From the NCBI RefSeq assembly GCF_000196615.1, contig NC_014306.1, positions 1 through 64,000 of the forward strand: DNA of 64,000 nt. Reading direction: 5' to 3'. The notes under the pieces were generated by a model, which saw only the letters and a program-made list of their open reading frames with translations, was not told where the DNA came from and did no database searches. Both the position numbers and the translations under genes were made by a program. Source of the DNA: Erwinia billingiae Eb661. Its GTDB lineage: Bacteria > Pseudomonadota > Gammaproteobacteria > Enterobacterales > Enterobacteriaceae. Of the stretch, positions 42,523 to 53,156 are shown piece by piece. The stretch's first letter is position 1. Every line of letters starts with the position of its first letter.

Positions 42523-43572
42523 TCACTGGCGAATAGGCAGAAATACCGAAAATTCAGTGTGACCGGGCCAACTGCTAAATTCTATTTTTCCCGAATGCTG
42601 ATCGATCAGGCTTCGGGCAATCGACAGGCCTAAACCTGTGCCGCCTTCACGCCCGCTCACCATCGGATAAAACAGCGTATCCTGCAGTTGTGCCGGAATG
42701 CCTGGGCCATCATCTTCAACATCAATGCGGGCCACCAGGCGATAGCGTACGCCGTGCAGCGTTAACTGAAACGCCGTGCGGGTACGAAGAGTAATAGTGC
42801 CGCCTTCTTCACCCAACGCCTGAAGCGCGTTGCGTACTACGTTCAGCAGGACTTGTTCAATCTGATCCGGATCGTGCGGCAGTTCAGGCAGGCTGGGATC
42901 GTAATCCCGCACCAGCGTGACGTTTTCGGGCAGCTCCATCGACACCAGGTTCACGATGCGTTCTGCGACCTGATGGATACTCTGCGTGACGTGCATACCC
43001 GGCTGCTGTGGACCCAGCAGGCGATCAACCAGATTGCGCAGGCGGTCGGCCTGTTCAATGATCACCTTGGTATATTCGGTTAATGACGGATCGGGCAGGG
43101 CTTTCGCCAGCAGCTGTGCTGCGCCACGCAATCCTCCCAGCGGGTTTTTAATTTCATGTGCCAGACCACGGACTAAATCCCGGGCGGCGACCTGCTGAGC
43201 ATGTTGAATTTGTTCCTGACTGAGACGGCGCTGATTATCCATCGGGGCCATTTCAAGCAGAATTAAGCCTTCAGGCAGACGCTGTGCGGTTAGCGACATA
43301 ATATGCGCACGGCTGTCGACCACTAAAGTCACTTCACTGTCAGTAAAACCCTGACCTGCATCCAGACTCTCAAGCATGACGTCGATATTTAACGAAAAAT
43401 ATCCCATCAGTTCCGGCAGCGGTAATCCAAATAGCTTGCGGGAGCTTTGCGCTAACAGTTGTTGGGCCGCGGGATTGGCGTAATGCACCACCAGCTCGCT
43501 GTCGACCAACAAAATACTGTTAATAAGGGAATTGAGAATCTGCCCAGCATCGGGCAGCGTGCCTGTTGCCAT
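42523..43572 (-). CDS. glnL: NtrB (GlnL), nitrogen sensor kinase/phosphatase
   Basis: 349 residues, as in E. coli; cytoplasmic, no membrane segment. PAS domain (about 10-80), phosphorylated His in [21 protein letters not shown] (about residue 139), N-box [12 protein letters not shown] and G-boxes DDGPGIP and [13 protein letters not shown] (GlnB) switches it between kinase and phosphatase on NtrC. An NtrC-type palindrome overlaps its promoter and leader. Confidence 0.97.
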   Translation of the reverse strand: MATGTLPDAGQILNSLINSILLVDSELVVHYANPAAQQLLAQSSRKLFGLPLPELMGYFSLNIDVMLESLDAGQGFTDSEVTLVVDSRAHIMSLTAQRLPEGLILLEMAPMDNQRRLSQEQIQHAQQVAARDLVRGLAHEIKNPLGGLRGAAQLLAKALPDPSLTEYTKVIIEQADRLRNLVDRLLGPQQPGMHVTQSIHQVAERIVNLVSMELPENVTLVRDYDPSLPELPHDPDQIEQVLLNVVRNALQALGEEGGTITLRTRTAFQLTLHGVRYRLVARIDVEDDGPGIPAQLQDTLFYPMVSGREGGTGLGLSIARSLIDQHSGKIEFSSWPGHTEFSVFLPIRQ

Positions 43573-43584
43573 ACAGCCTTCTCC

Positions 43585-43606
43585 TGCACCATTTTAGTGC
43601 ATTATA
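43585..43606 (-). promoter_or_regulatory. glnL promoter with overlapping NtrC site
   Basis: A TATAAT -10 (minus strand, 43601-43606) is directly followed by TGCACTAAAATGGTGCA (43585-43601), an imperfect NtrC palindrome. Bound NtrC would block this weak promoter, so glnLG would then depend on read-through from glnA, as in E. coli. No clear -35 was found. Confidence 0.7.
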
Positions 43607-43652
43607 GTCCTTAAACCCGAAATTCGTCTTCCCGGACGATGAATTCGTGGTG

Positions 43653-43677
43653 AAAAAAGCCCATCCGGAGATGGGCT
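43653..43677 (-). terminator. glnA terminator/attenuator
   Basis: Minus strand: AGCCCATC, loop TCCG, GATGGGCT, T run. It separates glnA from glnLG and would set the 3' end of a GlnZ-type small RNA, which E. coli processes from the glnA 3' UTR. Confidence 0.85.
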
Positions 43678-43712
43678 GGAATTTTCCACGGCAACAAATA
43701 CTGTCTTACCTG

Positions 43713-45122
43713 TTAAACGCTGTAGTACAGCTCGAACTCAACAGGATGTGGCGTCATACGAACGCGGTCCATCTCGGCTTTACGCAGTTCGATGTAAGCT
43801 TCGATAGCGTCGTCAGTGAACACGCCACCACGGGTCAGGAACTCGCGGTCTTCGTTCAGTGCTGCCAGCGCTTCGTCCAGTGAACCTGCCACTTTAGGGA
43901 TCTCAGCTTCTTCTTCCGGCGGCAGGTCGTACAGGTTTTTGTCCATCGCATCGCCAGGGTGGATCTTGTTGATGATGCCGTCCAGGCCAGCCATCAGCAG
44001 TGCAGCGAAGCACAGGTACGGGTTAGCCGCTGGATCAGGGAAGCGCGCTTCGATACGACGTGCTTTCGGGCTGGCAACCACTGGGATACGGATAGAAGCA
44101 GAACGGTTACGGGCAGAGTAAGCCAGCATTACTGGCGCTTCGTAGCCTGGGACCAGACGCTTGTAGGAGTTAGTGGTTGGGTTCGCCAGGGCGTTGATCG
44201 CTTTAGCGTGCTTGATAACACCACCGATGTAGAACAGGGCCATTTCAGACAGACCGCCGTATTTGTCGCCGGCGAACAGGTTGTTACCGTCTTTAGACAG
44301 TGACATATGGCAGTGCATACCAGAACCGTTATCACCGAACATAGGTTTCGGCATAAAGGTCGCTGTTTTGCCGTAGGCGTGCGCCACGTTGTGAACAACG
44401 TATTTGTAAATCTGAATTTCGTCAGCTTTTTTGGTCATGGTGTTGAAGCGGGTTGCCACTTCGTTCTGACCCGCGGTTGCCACTTCGTGGTGGTGAGCTT
44501 CAACAACCAGGCCCATCTGCTCCATGGTCAGACACATCGCAGAACGGATGTCCTGTGAGGAGTCGACAGGTGGAACCGGGAAGTAACCGCCTTTCAGACC
44601 TGGACGGTGACCTTTGTTGCCGCCTTCGTAAGCTTTACCGCTGTTCCAGTAAGCTTCGATATCGTCGATAGCAACATGGGAACCGGAGGTGCTGCTGCCG
44701 AAACGGATGTCATCGAACAGGAAGAACTCTGGCTCTGGTCCAAACAGAACGGTATCTGCAATGCCAGAAGAGCGCAGGAAATCTTCAGCGCGCTTTGCGA
44801 TGGAGCGTGGGTCACGATCGTAGCCCTGCATGGTGCCTGGCTCGAGAATGTCACAACGGATGATCAGCGTAGGATCTTCGAAGAATGGATCCAGCACAGC
44901 GGTGGTCGCATCTGGCATCAGAACCATGTCTGATTCGTTAATGCCTTTCCAGCCACCAATAGAGGAGCCGTCAAACATTTTGCCTTCTTCGAAGAAGTCA
45001 GCGTTAACCTGATGAGCAGGAATGGTGACGTGCTGTTCTTTACCTTTGGTATCGGTAAAACGCAGGTCAACGAATTTGACTTCGTGCTCGTTCATCATCG
45101 ACAGAACGTGTTCAGCGGACAT
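43713..45122 (-). CDS. glnA: Glutamine synthetase type I
   Basis: 469 residues, as in E. coli. N-terminal beta-grasp domain, then the catalytic domain with [12 protein letters not shown], metal- and glutamate-binding segments [12 protein letters not shown] and [13 protein letters not shown]-site [17 protein letters not shown], and the adenylylated tyrosine in [10 protein letters not shown]. It makes glutamine from glutamate, ammonia and ATP as a dodecamer. The ribosome site AGGAG lies upstream. Regulation by glnAp2 and NtrC is visible in the upstream region. Confidence 0.99.
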   Translation of the reverse strand: MSAEHVLSMMNEHEVKFVDLRFTDTKGKEQHVTIPAHQVNADFFEEGKMFDGSSIGGWKGINESDMVLMPDATTAVLDPFFEDPTLIIRCDILEPGTMQGYDRDPRSIAKRAEDFLRSSGIADTVLFGPEPEFFLFDDIRFGSSTSGSHVAIDDIEAYWNSGKAYEGGNKGHRPGLKGGYFPVPPVDSSQDIRSAMCLTMEQMGLVVEAHHHEVATAGQNEVATRFNTMTKKADEIQIYKYVVHNVAHAYGKTATFMPKPMFGDNGSGMHCHMSLSKDGNNLFAGDKYGGLSEMALFYIGGVIKHAKAINALANPTTNSYKRLVPGYEAPVMLAYSARNRSASIRIPVVASPKARRIEARFPDPAANPYLCFAALLMAGLDGIINKIHPGDAMDKNLYDLPPEEEAEIPKVAGSLDEALAALNEDREFLTRGGVFTDDAIEAYIELRKAEMDRVRMTPHPVEFELYYSV

Positions 45123-45267
45123 ACTTAACTCTCCTGGATTTTGTCATTGTCGTCGTGGTTAGCGATCTCAAGGTGGACTTTGCTTATCTCGCATTGTCAT
45201 CCGATAATAAAGATCTCTCACACGCTATCAACCGTTGTGAAAAACTGCATTCTTCGCTTGAGTGTAT

Positions 45268-45286
45268 AAAGCGAAATCTATGCCAA
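45268..45286 (-). promoter_or_regulatory. glnAp2 sigma-54 promoter
   Basis: TTGGCATAGATTTCGCTTT on the minus strand, one base from the E. coli glnAp2 element, with GG at -24 and GC at -12. The start would be near 45256, about 134 bp before the glnA ATG. Confidence 0.93.
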
Positions 45287-45341
45287 CTTTATTATTTACC
45301 TGAAAAAGCGCTATGATGCGCCCTCTCGTGATACGGGACCT

Positions 45342-45407
45342 GCACCATGATGGAAGTCGCGCACCATTTTGGTGCTATTGAGTGCTGAGTGAGCACTATT
45401 CTGGTGC
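45342..45407. promoter_or_regulatory. NtrC binding sites of glnA
   Basis: Two strong NtrC palindromes, GCACCATTTTGGTGC (45361-45375) and GCACTATTCTGGTGC (45393-45407), are centred about 112 and 144 bp upstream of the glnAp2 start. E. coli enhancer sites lie near -108 and -140. A third, poor match (GCACCATGATGGAAG) begins at 45342. The 32-bp spacing, three helical turns, suits cooperative binding. Confidence 0.9.
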
Positions 45408-45494
45408 ATTTTTTCGATGGAGTGCGATTCTTGCACTGTTTAAGGTGTAAAAAGCAATCCTGACAGTTATCTTTAATTGAAATTTGTGATCCTG

Positions 45495-45523
45495 TTCAGT
45501 CCTTCGATTAATCCGTGTACAAT
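45495..45523 (+). promoter_or_regulatory. bipA promoter
   Basis: TACAAT -10 (45518-45523) with a weak TTCAGT at 17-bp spacing, 32 bp before the bipA start. The 433-bp glnA-bipA gap otherwise holds only the glnA control region. Confidence 0.5.
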
Positions 45524-45555
45524 AGCGCGCTATTTCTAATGCCTGAGGCAAAGCT

Positions 45556-47379
45556 GTGATCGAAAATTTGCGTAACATCGCCATTATTGCCCACGTTGAC
45601 CATGGTAAAACTACCCTGGTCGATAAGTTGCTGCAGCAATCCGGGACCTTTGACGCCCGTACTGAAGCCACCGAACGCGTAATGGACTCCAACGATTTGG
45701 AGAAAGAGCGTGGGATTACCATCCTCGCAAAAAACACCGCCATTAATTGGAATGACTACCGCATCAACATCGTGGATACCCCAGGACACGCCGACTTCGG
45801 CGGTGAGGTTGAGCGTGTGATGTCAATGGTTGACTCGGTGCTGCTGGTTGTGGATGCAATGGATGGCCCAATGCCGCAAACCCGCTTCGTGACCAAAAAA
45901 GCGTTTGCTAATGGTCTGAAGCCGATCGTTGTTATCAACAAAGTTGACCGTCCTGGTGCGCGTCCGGATTGGGTTGTTGACCAGGTATTTGACCTGTTCG
46001 TAAACCTCGATGCGACTGACGAGCAGCTCGACTTCCCGGTAATCTATGCATCAGCGCTGAACGGTATCGCTGGTCTGGATCACAACGATATGGCTGAGGA
46101 TATGACTCCGCTGTATCAGGCCATCGTGGATCACGTTTCTCCTCCGCAGGTTGAGGCAGAAGCGCCATTCCAGATGCAGATTTCCCAGCTGGACTACAAC
46201 AACTACGTTGGTGTTATCGGCATCGGCCGCATCAAACGCGGTAAAGTTAAGCCAAACCAGCAGGTTACTATCGTAGATAGCGAAGGCAAAACCCGTAACG
46301 GTAAAGTCGGTAAAGTCCTGACCCACATGGGTCTGGAGCGTATCGAAGCGGTTGAAGCTGAAGCGGGCGATATCATCGCTATCACCGGTCTGGGCGAGCT
46401 GAACATCTCCGACACCATCTGTGATCCACAGGCTGTTGAAGCGCTGCCAGCACTGAGCGTTGATGAACCAACCGTAACCATGTACTTCAACGTAAACACC
46501 TCTCCGTTCTGTGGTAAAGAAGGTAAGTATGTGACTTCACGTCAGATCCTTGACCGTCTGAACAAAGAACTGGTGCACAACGTTGCGCTGCGTGTTGAAG
46601 AAACCGAAGATTCTGACGCCTTCCGCGTGTCAGGTCGTGGTGAGCTTCACCTGTCCGTTCTGATTGAAAACATGCGTCGTGAAGGCTTCGAAATCGCCGT
46701 TTCACGTCCTAAAGTTATCAACCGTAAAATCGATGGCCGCATGCAAGAGCCGTTCGAGAACGTGACGCTGGATATCGAAGAACAGCACCAGGGTTCTGTA
46801 ATGCAGGCAATGGGCGAGCGTAAGGGTGATGTTAAAGACATGATCCCTGATGGCAAAGGCCGTATTCGTCTGGATTACCTGATCCCGGCGCGTGGACTGA
46901 TCGGTTTCCGTACCGAATTCATGACCATGACGTCTGGTACCGGTCTGCTGTACTCCACCTTCAGCCACTACGATGATGTTCGTCAGGGTGAAATCGGCCA
47001 GCGCCAGAACGGCGTGCTGATCTCTAACGGCCAGGGTAAAGCGGTAGCATTCGCCCTGTTCAGCCTGCAGGATCGCGGTAAGCTGTTCCTCGGCCACGGT
47101 GCTGAAGTGTATGAAGGCCAGGTTATCGGTATTCACTCACGTTCAAACGACCTGACCGTGAACTGCCTGACCGGTAAGAAACTGACCAACATGCGTGCTT
47201 CGGGTACTGATGAAGCAACCACGCTGGTTCCGGCAATCAAGATGTCTCTGGAGCAGGCTCTGGAATTCATCGATGATGACGAACTGGTTGAAGTTACGCC
47301 AACGTCCGTACGTATTCGTAAACGTCACCTGACGGAAAACGACCGTAAACGCGCAAGCCGTGGTCCTAAAGAGTCTTAA
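45556..47379 (+). CDS. bipA: BipA (TypA), ribosome-associated GTPase
   Basis: 607 residues from a GTG start ([20 protein letters not shown], as in E. coli). The G domain has [17 protein letters not shown] and NKVD. Domains II, III and V resemble EF-G, and the BipA-specific C-terminal domain ends [19 protein letters not shown]. BipA assists 50S assembly and growth at low temperature and under stress. Divergent from glnA; a hairpin follows at 47402. Confidence 0.98.
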   Translation: MIENLRNIAIIAHVDHGKTTLVDKLLQQSGTFDARTEATERVMDSNDLEKERGITILAKNTAINWNDYRINIVDTPGHADFGGEVERVMSMVDSVLLVVDAMDGPMPQTRFVTKKAFANGLKPIVVINKVDRPGARPDWVVDQVFDLFVNLDATDEQLDFPVIYASALNGIAGLDHNDMAEDMTPLYQAIVDHVSPPQVEAEAPFQMQISQLDYNNYVGVIGIGRIKRGKVKPNQQVTIVDSEGKTRNGKVGKVLTHMGLERIEAVEAEAGDIIAITGLGELNISDTICDPQAVEALPALSVDEPTVTMYFNVNTSPFCGKEGKYVTSRQILDRLNKELVHNVALRVEETEDSDAFRVSGRGELHLSVLIENMRREGFEIAVSRPKVINRKIDGRMQEPFENVTLDIEEQHQGSVMQAMGERKGDVKDMIPDGKGRIRLDYLIPARGLIGFRTEFMTMTSGTGLLYSTFSHYDDVRQGEIGQRQNGVLISNGQGKAVAFALFSLQDRGKLFLGHGAEVYEGQVIGIHSRSNDLTVNCLTGKKLTNMRASGTDEATTLVPAIKMSLEQALEFIDDDELVEVTPTSVRIRKRHLTENDRKRASRGPKES

Positions 47380-47401
47380 TCCTCTTTAAGCACTGCACTC
47401 T

Positions 47402-47433
47402 CAAGGCCGGAGCTCTCCGGCCTTGATTCTTCT
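47402..47433 (+). terminator. bipA terminator
   Basis: Stem CAAGGCCGG with CCGGCCTTG, 6-nt loop, then ATTCTTCT. Confidence 0.7.
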
Positions 47434-47513
47434 CCCTGATTTTCCCCCTCTCCTGTTCAGTCTCCCGATTTACCGCTAGAGTGAATATCTCACCGGCACA
47501 AAAGGAGATGACC

Positions 47514-48110
47514 ATGCTGTATATCTTTGATTTAGGTAACGTCATTGTTGATATTGATTTCAACCGGGTTCTTGGCGTCTGGAGCGATCTGGGGCGCGTA
47601 CCGCTGTCTACATTGCAAAGCCGTTTCCAGATGGATGCGTCTTTCGAACAGCACGAACGAGGTGAAATCAGTGATGAAGAGTTCGCAGAGAAAATGTGCG
47701 AACAGCTGGATGTCGCGTTAAGCTTCGAACAGTTTGCGGCGGGCTGGCAGGCGGTTTTTGTCGGCGTGCGTCCGGAAGTGATTGCCATCATGCACAAGCT
47801 GCGTGAGCAGGGCGATCGCGTTGTTATCCTCTCTAATACCAACAAGCTGCATTGTACCTTCTGGCCGACGCAATACCCGGAAGTGCAGAGCGCGGCAGAT
47901 AAACTCTATTTGTCCCAGGAAATGGGGCTGCGCAAGCCTGAGCCTGAAATCTATCAGCAACTGCTGAATGCCGAAGATGCATCCGCACAGGAGGCGATTT
48001 TCTTCGACGATAATCTTGCCAACATTGAAGCTGCCCAGGCATTGGGTATTCACAGCGTGCACGTCACGGATGCCAGCGTGGTGCCGATGTTCTTTAGCGA
48101 TCGCTTCTGA
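47514..48110 (+). CDS. yihX: YihX, HAD-family sugar phosphatase
   Basis: 198 residues from ATG 47514 (GGAG 7 bp upstream; MLYIFDLGNVIVDID matches E. coli). HAD motif I is FDLGNVIVD, motif II VILSNTN, motif III the lysine in LRKPEPEIY, and motif IV FFDDN. E. coli YihX is an alpha-D-glucose-1-phosphatase. The yihY ATG follows its TGA directly, so the two are co-translated. Confidence 0.94.
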   Translation: MLYIFDLGNVIVDIDFNRVLGVWSDLGRVPLSTLQSRFQMDASFEQHERGEISDEEFAEKMCEQLDVALSFEQFAAGWQAVFVGVRPEVIAIMHKLREQGDRVVILSNTNKLHCTFWPTQYPEVQSAADKLYLSQEMGLRKPEPEIYQQLLNAEDASAQEAIFFDDNLANIEAAQALGIHSVHVTDASVVPMFFSDRF

Positions 48111-48983
48111 ATGAGCCGTATTAATCATTACCGCCACCGGCTGCGGGCTTTTTGGGGTTGGCTAAAATTACTGTGGGAACGCATTGATGAAGATGCGATG
48201 ACGACGCTGGCGGGTAACCTGGCGTATGTGTCGCTGCTGTCACTGGTACCGCTGGTGGCGGTGGTCTTCGCCCTGTTTGCTGCCTTTCCGTCCTTTGCCA
48301 ATGTCAGTGTTCAGCTGAAGGCATTTATTTTTAATAACTTTGTGCCGTCTTCCGGTACGGTGATCCAGAGCTATCTGGAGCAGTTTGTCGCCAACGTCAA
48401 CAAAATGACTGCGGTCGGCGCCTGCGGGCTGGTGGTGACGGCATTGCTGTTGATGTACTCGATCGATACCGCGCTGAATACCATCTGGCGCAGCAAGCGC
48501 AAACGCCCGATTGTGTACTCGTTTGCGGTGTACTGGATGATCCTGACGCTGGGGCCGCTGTTAGCGGGTGCCAGTCTGGCCATCAGCTCGTATCTGCTGT
48601 CGCTGCGCTGGGCGTCCGTGACGGGCGTCAGCTGGCTGATTGACTATGGGCTCAGGATTTTCCCGTTACTGCTCTCCTGGCTGTCATTCTGGCTGCTGTA
48701 CAGCATCGTGCCGACCCGCCAGGTGGCGGGAAAGGATGCGTTGATTGGTGCGCTGGTGGCCGGGCTGCTGTTTGAGCTCGGGAAAAAAGGCTTTGCGCTG
48801 TATGTTACGATGTTCCCTTCGTACCAGTTAATTTACGGTGTGCTGGCGGTGATCCCCATCCTGTTCCTGTGGGTTTACTGGACCTGGTGTATCGTCTTAT
48901 TGGGGGCCGAAATCAGTGCCACCCTTGGCGACTATCGCCTGATAAAACAAGAAGAACAAAAAAAAGAAGATGAGGAATTATGA
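48111..48983 (+). CDS. yihY: YihY, UPF0761 inner-membrane protein
   Basis: 290 residues, same length as E. coli. About six transmembrane segments; family segments [24 protein letters not shown] and [16 protein letters not shown], and a charged C-terminal tail ([12 protein letters not shown]). It was once called RNase BN; that activity belongs to another gene, and the function is unknown. It overlaps dtd by 4 bp. Confidence 0.94.
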   Translation: MSRINHYRHRLRAFWGWLKLLWERIDEDAMTTLAGNLAYVSLLSLVPLVAVVFALFAAFPSFANVSVQLKAFIFNNFVPSSGTVIQSYLEQFVANVNKMTAVGACGLVVTALLLMYSIDTALNTIWRSKRKRPIVYSFAVYWMILTLGPLLAGASLAISSYLLSLRWASVTGVSWLIDYGLRIFPLLLSWLSFWLLYSIVPTRQVAGKDALIGALVAGLLFELGKKGFALYVTMFPSYQLIYGVLAVIPILFLWVYWTWCIVLLGAEISATLGDYRLIKQEEQKKEDEEL

Positions 48984-49417
48984 TTGCCTTAATTCAACGC
49001 GCGTTGAGCGCCAGTGTGACGGTGGCAGGAGAAACCACCGGTGAAATCGGCCCGGGATTGCTGATCCTTTTAGGCGTGGAAAAAGGCGACGACCAGCAGA
49101 AAGCCCAACGGTTATGCGATCGGGTGCTGGGGTATCGGATCTTCGGCGACGAAAACGACAAAATGAACCTCAATGTCCAGCAGGCGGGAGGTAGCCTGCT
49201 GGTGGTCTCACAGTTCACCCTGGCTGCCGACACGCAAAAGGGGATGCGTCCCAGCTTCTCCGGCGGTGCCGATCCCGCTGACGCGGAGCGGCTGTATGAA
49301 TCCTTTATCAGCTGCTGCCGGGAAAAGGGGATGGTCACGGAAACGGGGCGTTTTGCTGCCAATATGCAAGTTGCACTGGTCAATGACGGACCGGTGACGT
49401 TCTGGCTGCAGGTTTGA
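48980..49417 (+). CDS. dtd: D-aminoacyl-tRNA deacylase
   Basis: 145 residues, as in E. coli. The DTD catalytic segment [17 protein letters not shown] and the chirality-proofreading motif [11 protein letters not shown] (Gly-cisPro region) are intact. It removes D-amino acids (and glycine from tRNA-Ala) from charged tRNAs. It starts inside yihY (ATGA) and its stop overlaps the fabY start. Confidence 0.97.
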   Translation: MIALIQRALSASVTVAGETTGEIGPGLLILLGVEKGDDQQKAQRLCDRVLGYRIFGDENDKMNLNVQQAGGSLLVVSQFTLAADTQKGMRPSFSGGADPADAERLYESFISCCREKGMVTETGRFAANMQVALVNDGPVTFWLQV

Positions 49418-50412
49418 GGCAGCTGGCTGAACGGCAGGGAGGCGTTGCGGGCTCAGAGAGAGAGAACCACTTTATGTATCACCTTCGGGTTCCTGAAACA
49501 GCAGAAGAGCTGGATACCTACTATCAGTTCCGCTGGGAAATGTTACGTAAGCCGCTCCATCAGCCGATGGGCTCAGAGCGGGATGCCTGGGATGCGTTAG
49601 CGCATCATCAGATGGTGGTGGACGAGCGCGGAGAACCGGTTGCGGTTGGCCGCCTGTACATCAATGCAGAAAATGAGGCCGCTATCCGCTTCCTGGCGGT
49701 GCATCCTTCCGTGCAGGGAAAAGGGCTGGGTACGCTGGTGGCGATGACGCTGGAGTCTGTGGCGCGCCAGGAAGGGGCCAAGCGAGTGGTCTGTAGCGCC
49801 CGTGAAGATGCCGTCGAATTCTTTGCCAAGCTGGGCTACATCAATCAGGGCGAAATTACCGCGCCGCAAACCACGCCGGTGCGCCACTTCCTGATGATCA
49901 AACCGGTGATGTCGCTCGACGATATTTTGCACCGTGCCGACTGGTGTGGGCAGCTGCAGCAGGCCTGGTACGATCACATCCCGCTGAGTGAAAAGATGGG
50001 CGTGCGCATCTTGCAGTTCACCGGGCAGAAGTTTATTACCACCATGCCGGAAACCGGCAACCAGAACCCGCACCATACCCTGTTCGCGGGCAGCCTGTTC
50101 TCGCTGGCGACGCTGACCGGCTGGGGATTAATCTGGCTGCTGCTGCGCGAACGCCGGCTTGGCGGCACGATTATTCTTGCCGATGCGCACATCCGTTACA
50201 GTCATCCGATTACCGGCAAACCGGGTGCCGTTGCCGATTTAGGCTCGCTGAGTGGCGATCTGGATCGGCTGGCGCGCGGACGTAAAGCGCGCGTGCAGCT
50301 GGAAGTGGAGCTGTTTGGTAATGAAGAGTGCGGGGCGGTGTTTGAAGGGGTTTACATCGTGCTACCCGCCGATGCTGACGGCCCTCTTGAGCAGGGCGGT
50401 TCCGGCGGGTAA
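49414..50412 (+). CDS. fabY: FabY (YiiD/MadA), GNAT-hotdog fusion
   Basis: 332 residues from a TTG that overlaps the dtd stop; ATG 49474 ([13 protein letters not shown]) is an alternative, but E. coli YiiD has a similar-length leader. An N-terminal GNAT acyltransferase domain ([23 protein letters not shown] type motif, with VQGKGLGT) is fused to a C-terminal YiiD-type hotdog domain ([20 protein letters not shown]). It is implicated in starting fatty acid synthesis, reported as malonyl-ACP decarboxylase activity. Last gene of yihX-yihY-dtd-fabY. Confidence 0.9.
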   Translation: MRQLAERQGGVAGSERENHFMYHLRVPETAEELDTYYQFRWEMLRKPLHQPMGSERDAWDALAHHQMVVDERGEPVAVGRLYINAENEAAIRFLAVHPSVQGKGLGTLVAMTLESVARQEGAKRVVCSAREDAVEFFAKLGYINQGEITAPQTTPVRHFLMIKPVMSLDDILHRADWCGQLQQAWYDHIPLSEKMGVRILQFTGQKFITTMPETGNQNPHHTLFAGSLFSLATLTGWGLIWLLLRERRLGGTIILADAHIRYSHPITGKPGAVADLGSLSGDLDRLARGRKARVQLEVELFGNEECGAVFEGVYIVLPADADGPLEQGGSGG

Positions 50413-50416
50413 CGGA

Positions 50417-50446
50417 AGGGGCGCTGAGTTAGCGCCCTTTCTTTTT
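50417..50446 (+). terminator. fabY terminator overlapping the rluF end
   Basis: GGGCGCT, loop GAGTT, AGCGCCC, then TTTCTTTTT. The right half lies within the last codons of convergent rluF. Confidence 0.8.
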
Positions 50447-51307
50447 GCGTCCAGGCTGAACAAAACGCTTACGGGCAGCGCCGTTGGCAGTCGGCTTTTC
50501 TGCCGTTTTCGGTCCGGCGATGGTCGGCTTTTTCACCGCAGCAGGTTTAGCCTTCGGCTTGGCTTTCTTCTCCGGGTTTTCTTCCGACGAGGAATGCTCG
50601 ATCAGCTTAAATAACTCAATCAGCTCATCATCCGTGAATTCACGCCATTCGCCGATTGGCAGGCCTTTCAGGCTGACGTTCATAATGCGCGTGCGTTCAA
50701 GCTTGGTTACTTCATAACCAAAGTGCTTACACATGCGGCGGATCTGGCGGTTAAGTCCCTGCACCAGCGTGATGCGGAACACGAACGGCGCCTCTTTCTT
50801 CACCTTGCACTTTTTGGTCACCGTGCCCAGCATCGGCACGCCGGCACCCAGCCCGGCAATAAACTCGTCAGTGACCAGTTTGTTGACCGTCACCACGTAC
50901 TCTTTCTCGTGATCGTTGCCGGCACGCAGGATTTTGTTCACCAGATCGCCGTGGTTGGTCAGGAAGATCAGTCCCTGGGACTCTTTATCCAGACGGCCAA
51001 TCGGGAAGACGCGTTTGCTGTGGTTAACGAAGTTAACGATATTGTCGCGCTCACCTTCTTCGGTGGTACTGATGATGCCGACGGGCTTGTTCAGCGCGAT
51101 AAGCACCAGATCGTCTTCGTTACGAGGCTCAATCAGCTGACCGTTAACCTTTACTACATCCCCTGCATAGACCTGATCGCCCACGGCAGCACGCTTGCCG
51201 TTGATAAAAACATTTCCCTGTTCGATATAGCGATCGGCATCACGACGAGAACAGATACCGCTCTCGCCGATGTATTTGTTAAGACGAATGGATGAGTTGG
51301 TCAGCAT
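50429..51307 (-). CDS. rluF: RluF, 23S rRNA pseudouridine synthase
   Basis: 292 residues (290 in E. coli). N-terminal S4 RNA-binding domain (about 9-68), RsuA/RluB-type catalytic domain with the active-site Asp in [18 protein letters not shown], and a Lys/Ala/Pro-rich tail ending GRKKKGR. It modifies U2604 of 23S rRNA. In E. coli it lies about 150 kb from fabY, so the neighbourhood differs. A GGAGG-like sequence precedes the ATG. Confidence 0.95.
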   Translation of the reverse strand: MLTNSSIRLNKYIGESGICSRRDADRYIEQGNVFINGKRAAVGDQVYAGDVVKVNGQLIEPRNEDDLVLIALNKPVGIISTTEEGERDNIVNFVNHSKRVFPIGRLDKESQGLIFLTNHGDLVNKILRAGNDHEKEYVVTVNKLVTDEFIAGLGAGVPMLGTVTKKCKVKKEAPFVFRITLVQGLNRQIRRMCKHFGYEVTKLERTRIMNVSLKGLPIGEWREFTDDELIELFKLIEHSSSEENPEKKAKPKAKPAAVKKPTIAGPKTAEKPTANGAARKRFVQPGRKKKGR

Positions 51308-51345
51308 GGTTCCTCCGTAAAAAAACGGACTATACCTTACCTGCG

Positions 51346-53028
51346 TTACTGCGCGCCAGTGACCTGACCCGCGTGCAGGGTTTGCTGCACGCTTTTGTCA
51401 CCTGCGCTGGCGGAGAGGCTGCCGTTTACCGTCGGTTTTAACGGCGCATCAGCCGCCAGACTGGCCTGCGCTTTCAACTGCAGATCGCCATCGCCTTCCA
51501 GCGGAACCGTTGGCCAGCCCCAGTCGTGCAACAGATTAACCGGCACCTGACGACCGTTCAGGGTCAGCGAAAGGGCACGTTGCGGCTGCTGGGAAAGGGT
51601 CGCCAGGCTCTCGACCATGCCGTTTTTAGTGAACGCGCTCATCTCGGTAACGTTGATTTTGCTGTCGTCCGCGGTCAGTGCGATTGACGGATGGCGCAGA
51701 TCCACCCGGTTAAAGGTGGCTTCAGCCGCGTTCAGCCTCAGGCTGCCTGACCAGATCCCCCACTGATGATCCTTCGCCATCAACAGGTTGCTGCCATTGC
51801 CATCCAGCGAGGTGGTCTGGAACGGGAAGGCCGGATTAATATCAATAATCAGATTGCGGTTGGCGGCAAATTTGGTCACTTCAACGCTATCCAGCCAGTC
51901 CGGCAGACGCGCCATCCAGTGTTCGCGCCAGTTCTGCGGCAGCGTGTATTCCAGACCGGCGATCGCCAGCTCATTCAGCGTGAGTTTCTTGTCACTGCGG
52001 TTCCAGTTGCCTTCGGTGCGGACCAGACCGTTAACCCAACGCGAACTGAACTGCGTCAAGGCGACGCCCTGTGGCGAGAAGGCCAGGTTCACAATCGGAT
52101 CGTTGAGTTCCAGGCTGCCATTCACAAAAGTACTGGCGTTCATCGATAGCGAACCGTCATCGCTTTCCCAGTCACCGTTTTTCAGGGTGATATTCTTCAG
52201 CGCCATATCCAGGTCGGTCACTGCCCAGTCCGTTCCCTGCAGGCGGGCATCGGTCATATCAATGCGGTCAAAATGCACTGACGGCAGCGCTAACAGCGGA
52301 TCGAGGAAGCCGCTGAGGGTGTTATCAGACTGCAGGCGGATGCTGTTGAGGCGCAAATTCGCCACGTCCCAGTTTCCCTGAGCATCACGTTGCGCGCTGG
52401 CGGTGATCGAGCCCAGCGCAGCATCCGCGCCAATATTGCTGATGATCAGCTGCCTATTCTTGATGCTGCCCTGAATCAGCACATTGCTGGCGGGAATGCC
52501 GTTAATCTCCACTGAACCGGCACTTATCTGGAAGCTGGCATCGTTGCCGATGAAATCGCCGGCCTGCGGTTTCCAGGGGAGAACGCCGCCATCGACACGG
52601 GTTGCCGTGACGGGCAGGCTGCTGTCCGGGCTGTTCACCGCCATCTGGTTCAGTTGCAACCTGTCAGCCTGCAGCGGCAGCGGTTTCCCCTTGCCGGAAA
52701 GCGTCAGCGAGCCTTTTTCCAGCCAGATGCTGGCGAAATGCAGCGGCTGGGTAAACTGGATAACGCTCAGGCCAAGATCGACGCGTTTAGCGGTCACCAT
52801 CGCCGGCTGCGTTTTGTGGCCAAAGGAGACATCGTTCAGGATCAGATGGTCAGGATCGGAAAAGTTATGCTCCAGCTTGCTCATCGCCAGCTGATAGTCG
52901 GTATGTGAGCTAATGGTACGGCTAATCCAGCGGGCACCCCACTGGGTCTGCACCACAACATACAGCGCAACCACTGCCAGCAGCAGGATCAGCAGAATCG
53001 TCAGCAGAATTTTTCCGATTACTTTCAT
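51346..53028 (-). CDS. yicH: YicH, AsmA-family inner-membrane-anchored protein
   Basis: 560 residues from [21 protein letters not shown] (569 in E. coli; an ATG 21 codons upstream is less likely). One N-terminal membrane anchor (about residues 5-27) is followed by a long periplasmic beta-rich AsmA-like region ([39 protein letters not shown]). The AsmA group is linked to phospholipid transport between membranes; YicH's own role is unclear. It follows xanP, as in E. coli. Confidence 0.93.
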   Translation of the reverse strand: MKVIGKILLTILLILLLAVVALYVVVQTQWGARWISRTISSHTDYQLAMSKLEHNFSDPDHLILNDVSFGHKTQPAMVTAKRVDLGLSVIQFTQPLHFASIWLEKGSLTLSGKGKPLPLQADRLQLNQMAVNSPDSSLPVTATRVDGGVLPWKPQAGDFIGNDASFQISAGSVEINGIPASNVLIQGSIKNRQLIISNIGADAALGSITASAQRDAQGNWDVANLRLNSIRLQSDNTLSGFLDPLLALPSVHFDRIDMTDARLQGTDWAVTDLDMALKNITLKNGDWESDDGSLSMNASTFVNGSLELNDPIVNLAFSPQGVALTQFSSRWVNGLVRTEGNWNRSDKKLTLNELAIAGLEYTLPQNWREHWMARLPDWLDSVEVTKFAANRNLIIDINPAFPFQTTSLDGNGSNLLMAKDHQWGIWSGSLRLNAAEATFNRVDLRHPSIALTADDSKINVTEMSAFTKNGMVESLATLSQQPQRALSLTLNGRQVPVNLLHDWGWPTVPLEGDGDLQLKAQASLAADAPLKPTVNGSLSASAGDKSVQQTLHAGQVTGAQ

Positions 53029-53102
53029 GGCATCTGTCCCTGTGAACATCGGGTAAAAGGTTGTTATGCCTGATTTATCATCGAAGCTCAACTCTCAGAA
53101 GA

Positions 53103-53128
53103 CGCAGAGGGCACCAGGACCCTCTGCG
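53103..53128 (-). terminator. Hairpin between xanP and yicH
   Basis: A 9-bp stem CGCAGAGGG with CCCTCTGCG and an 8-nt loop. The T tract after it on the minus strand is poor (TCTTCTG), so termination may be weak. Confidence 0.45.
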
Positions 53129-53156
53129 AATCACCACAGGATGACACAAGACGGGA

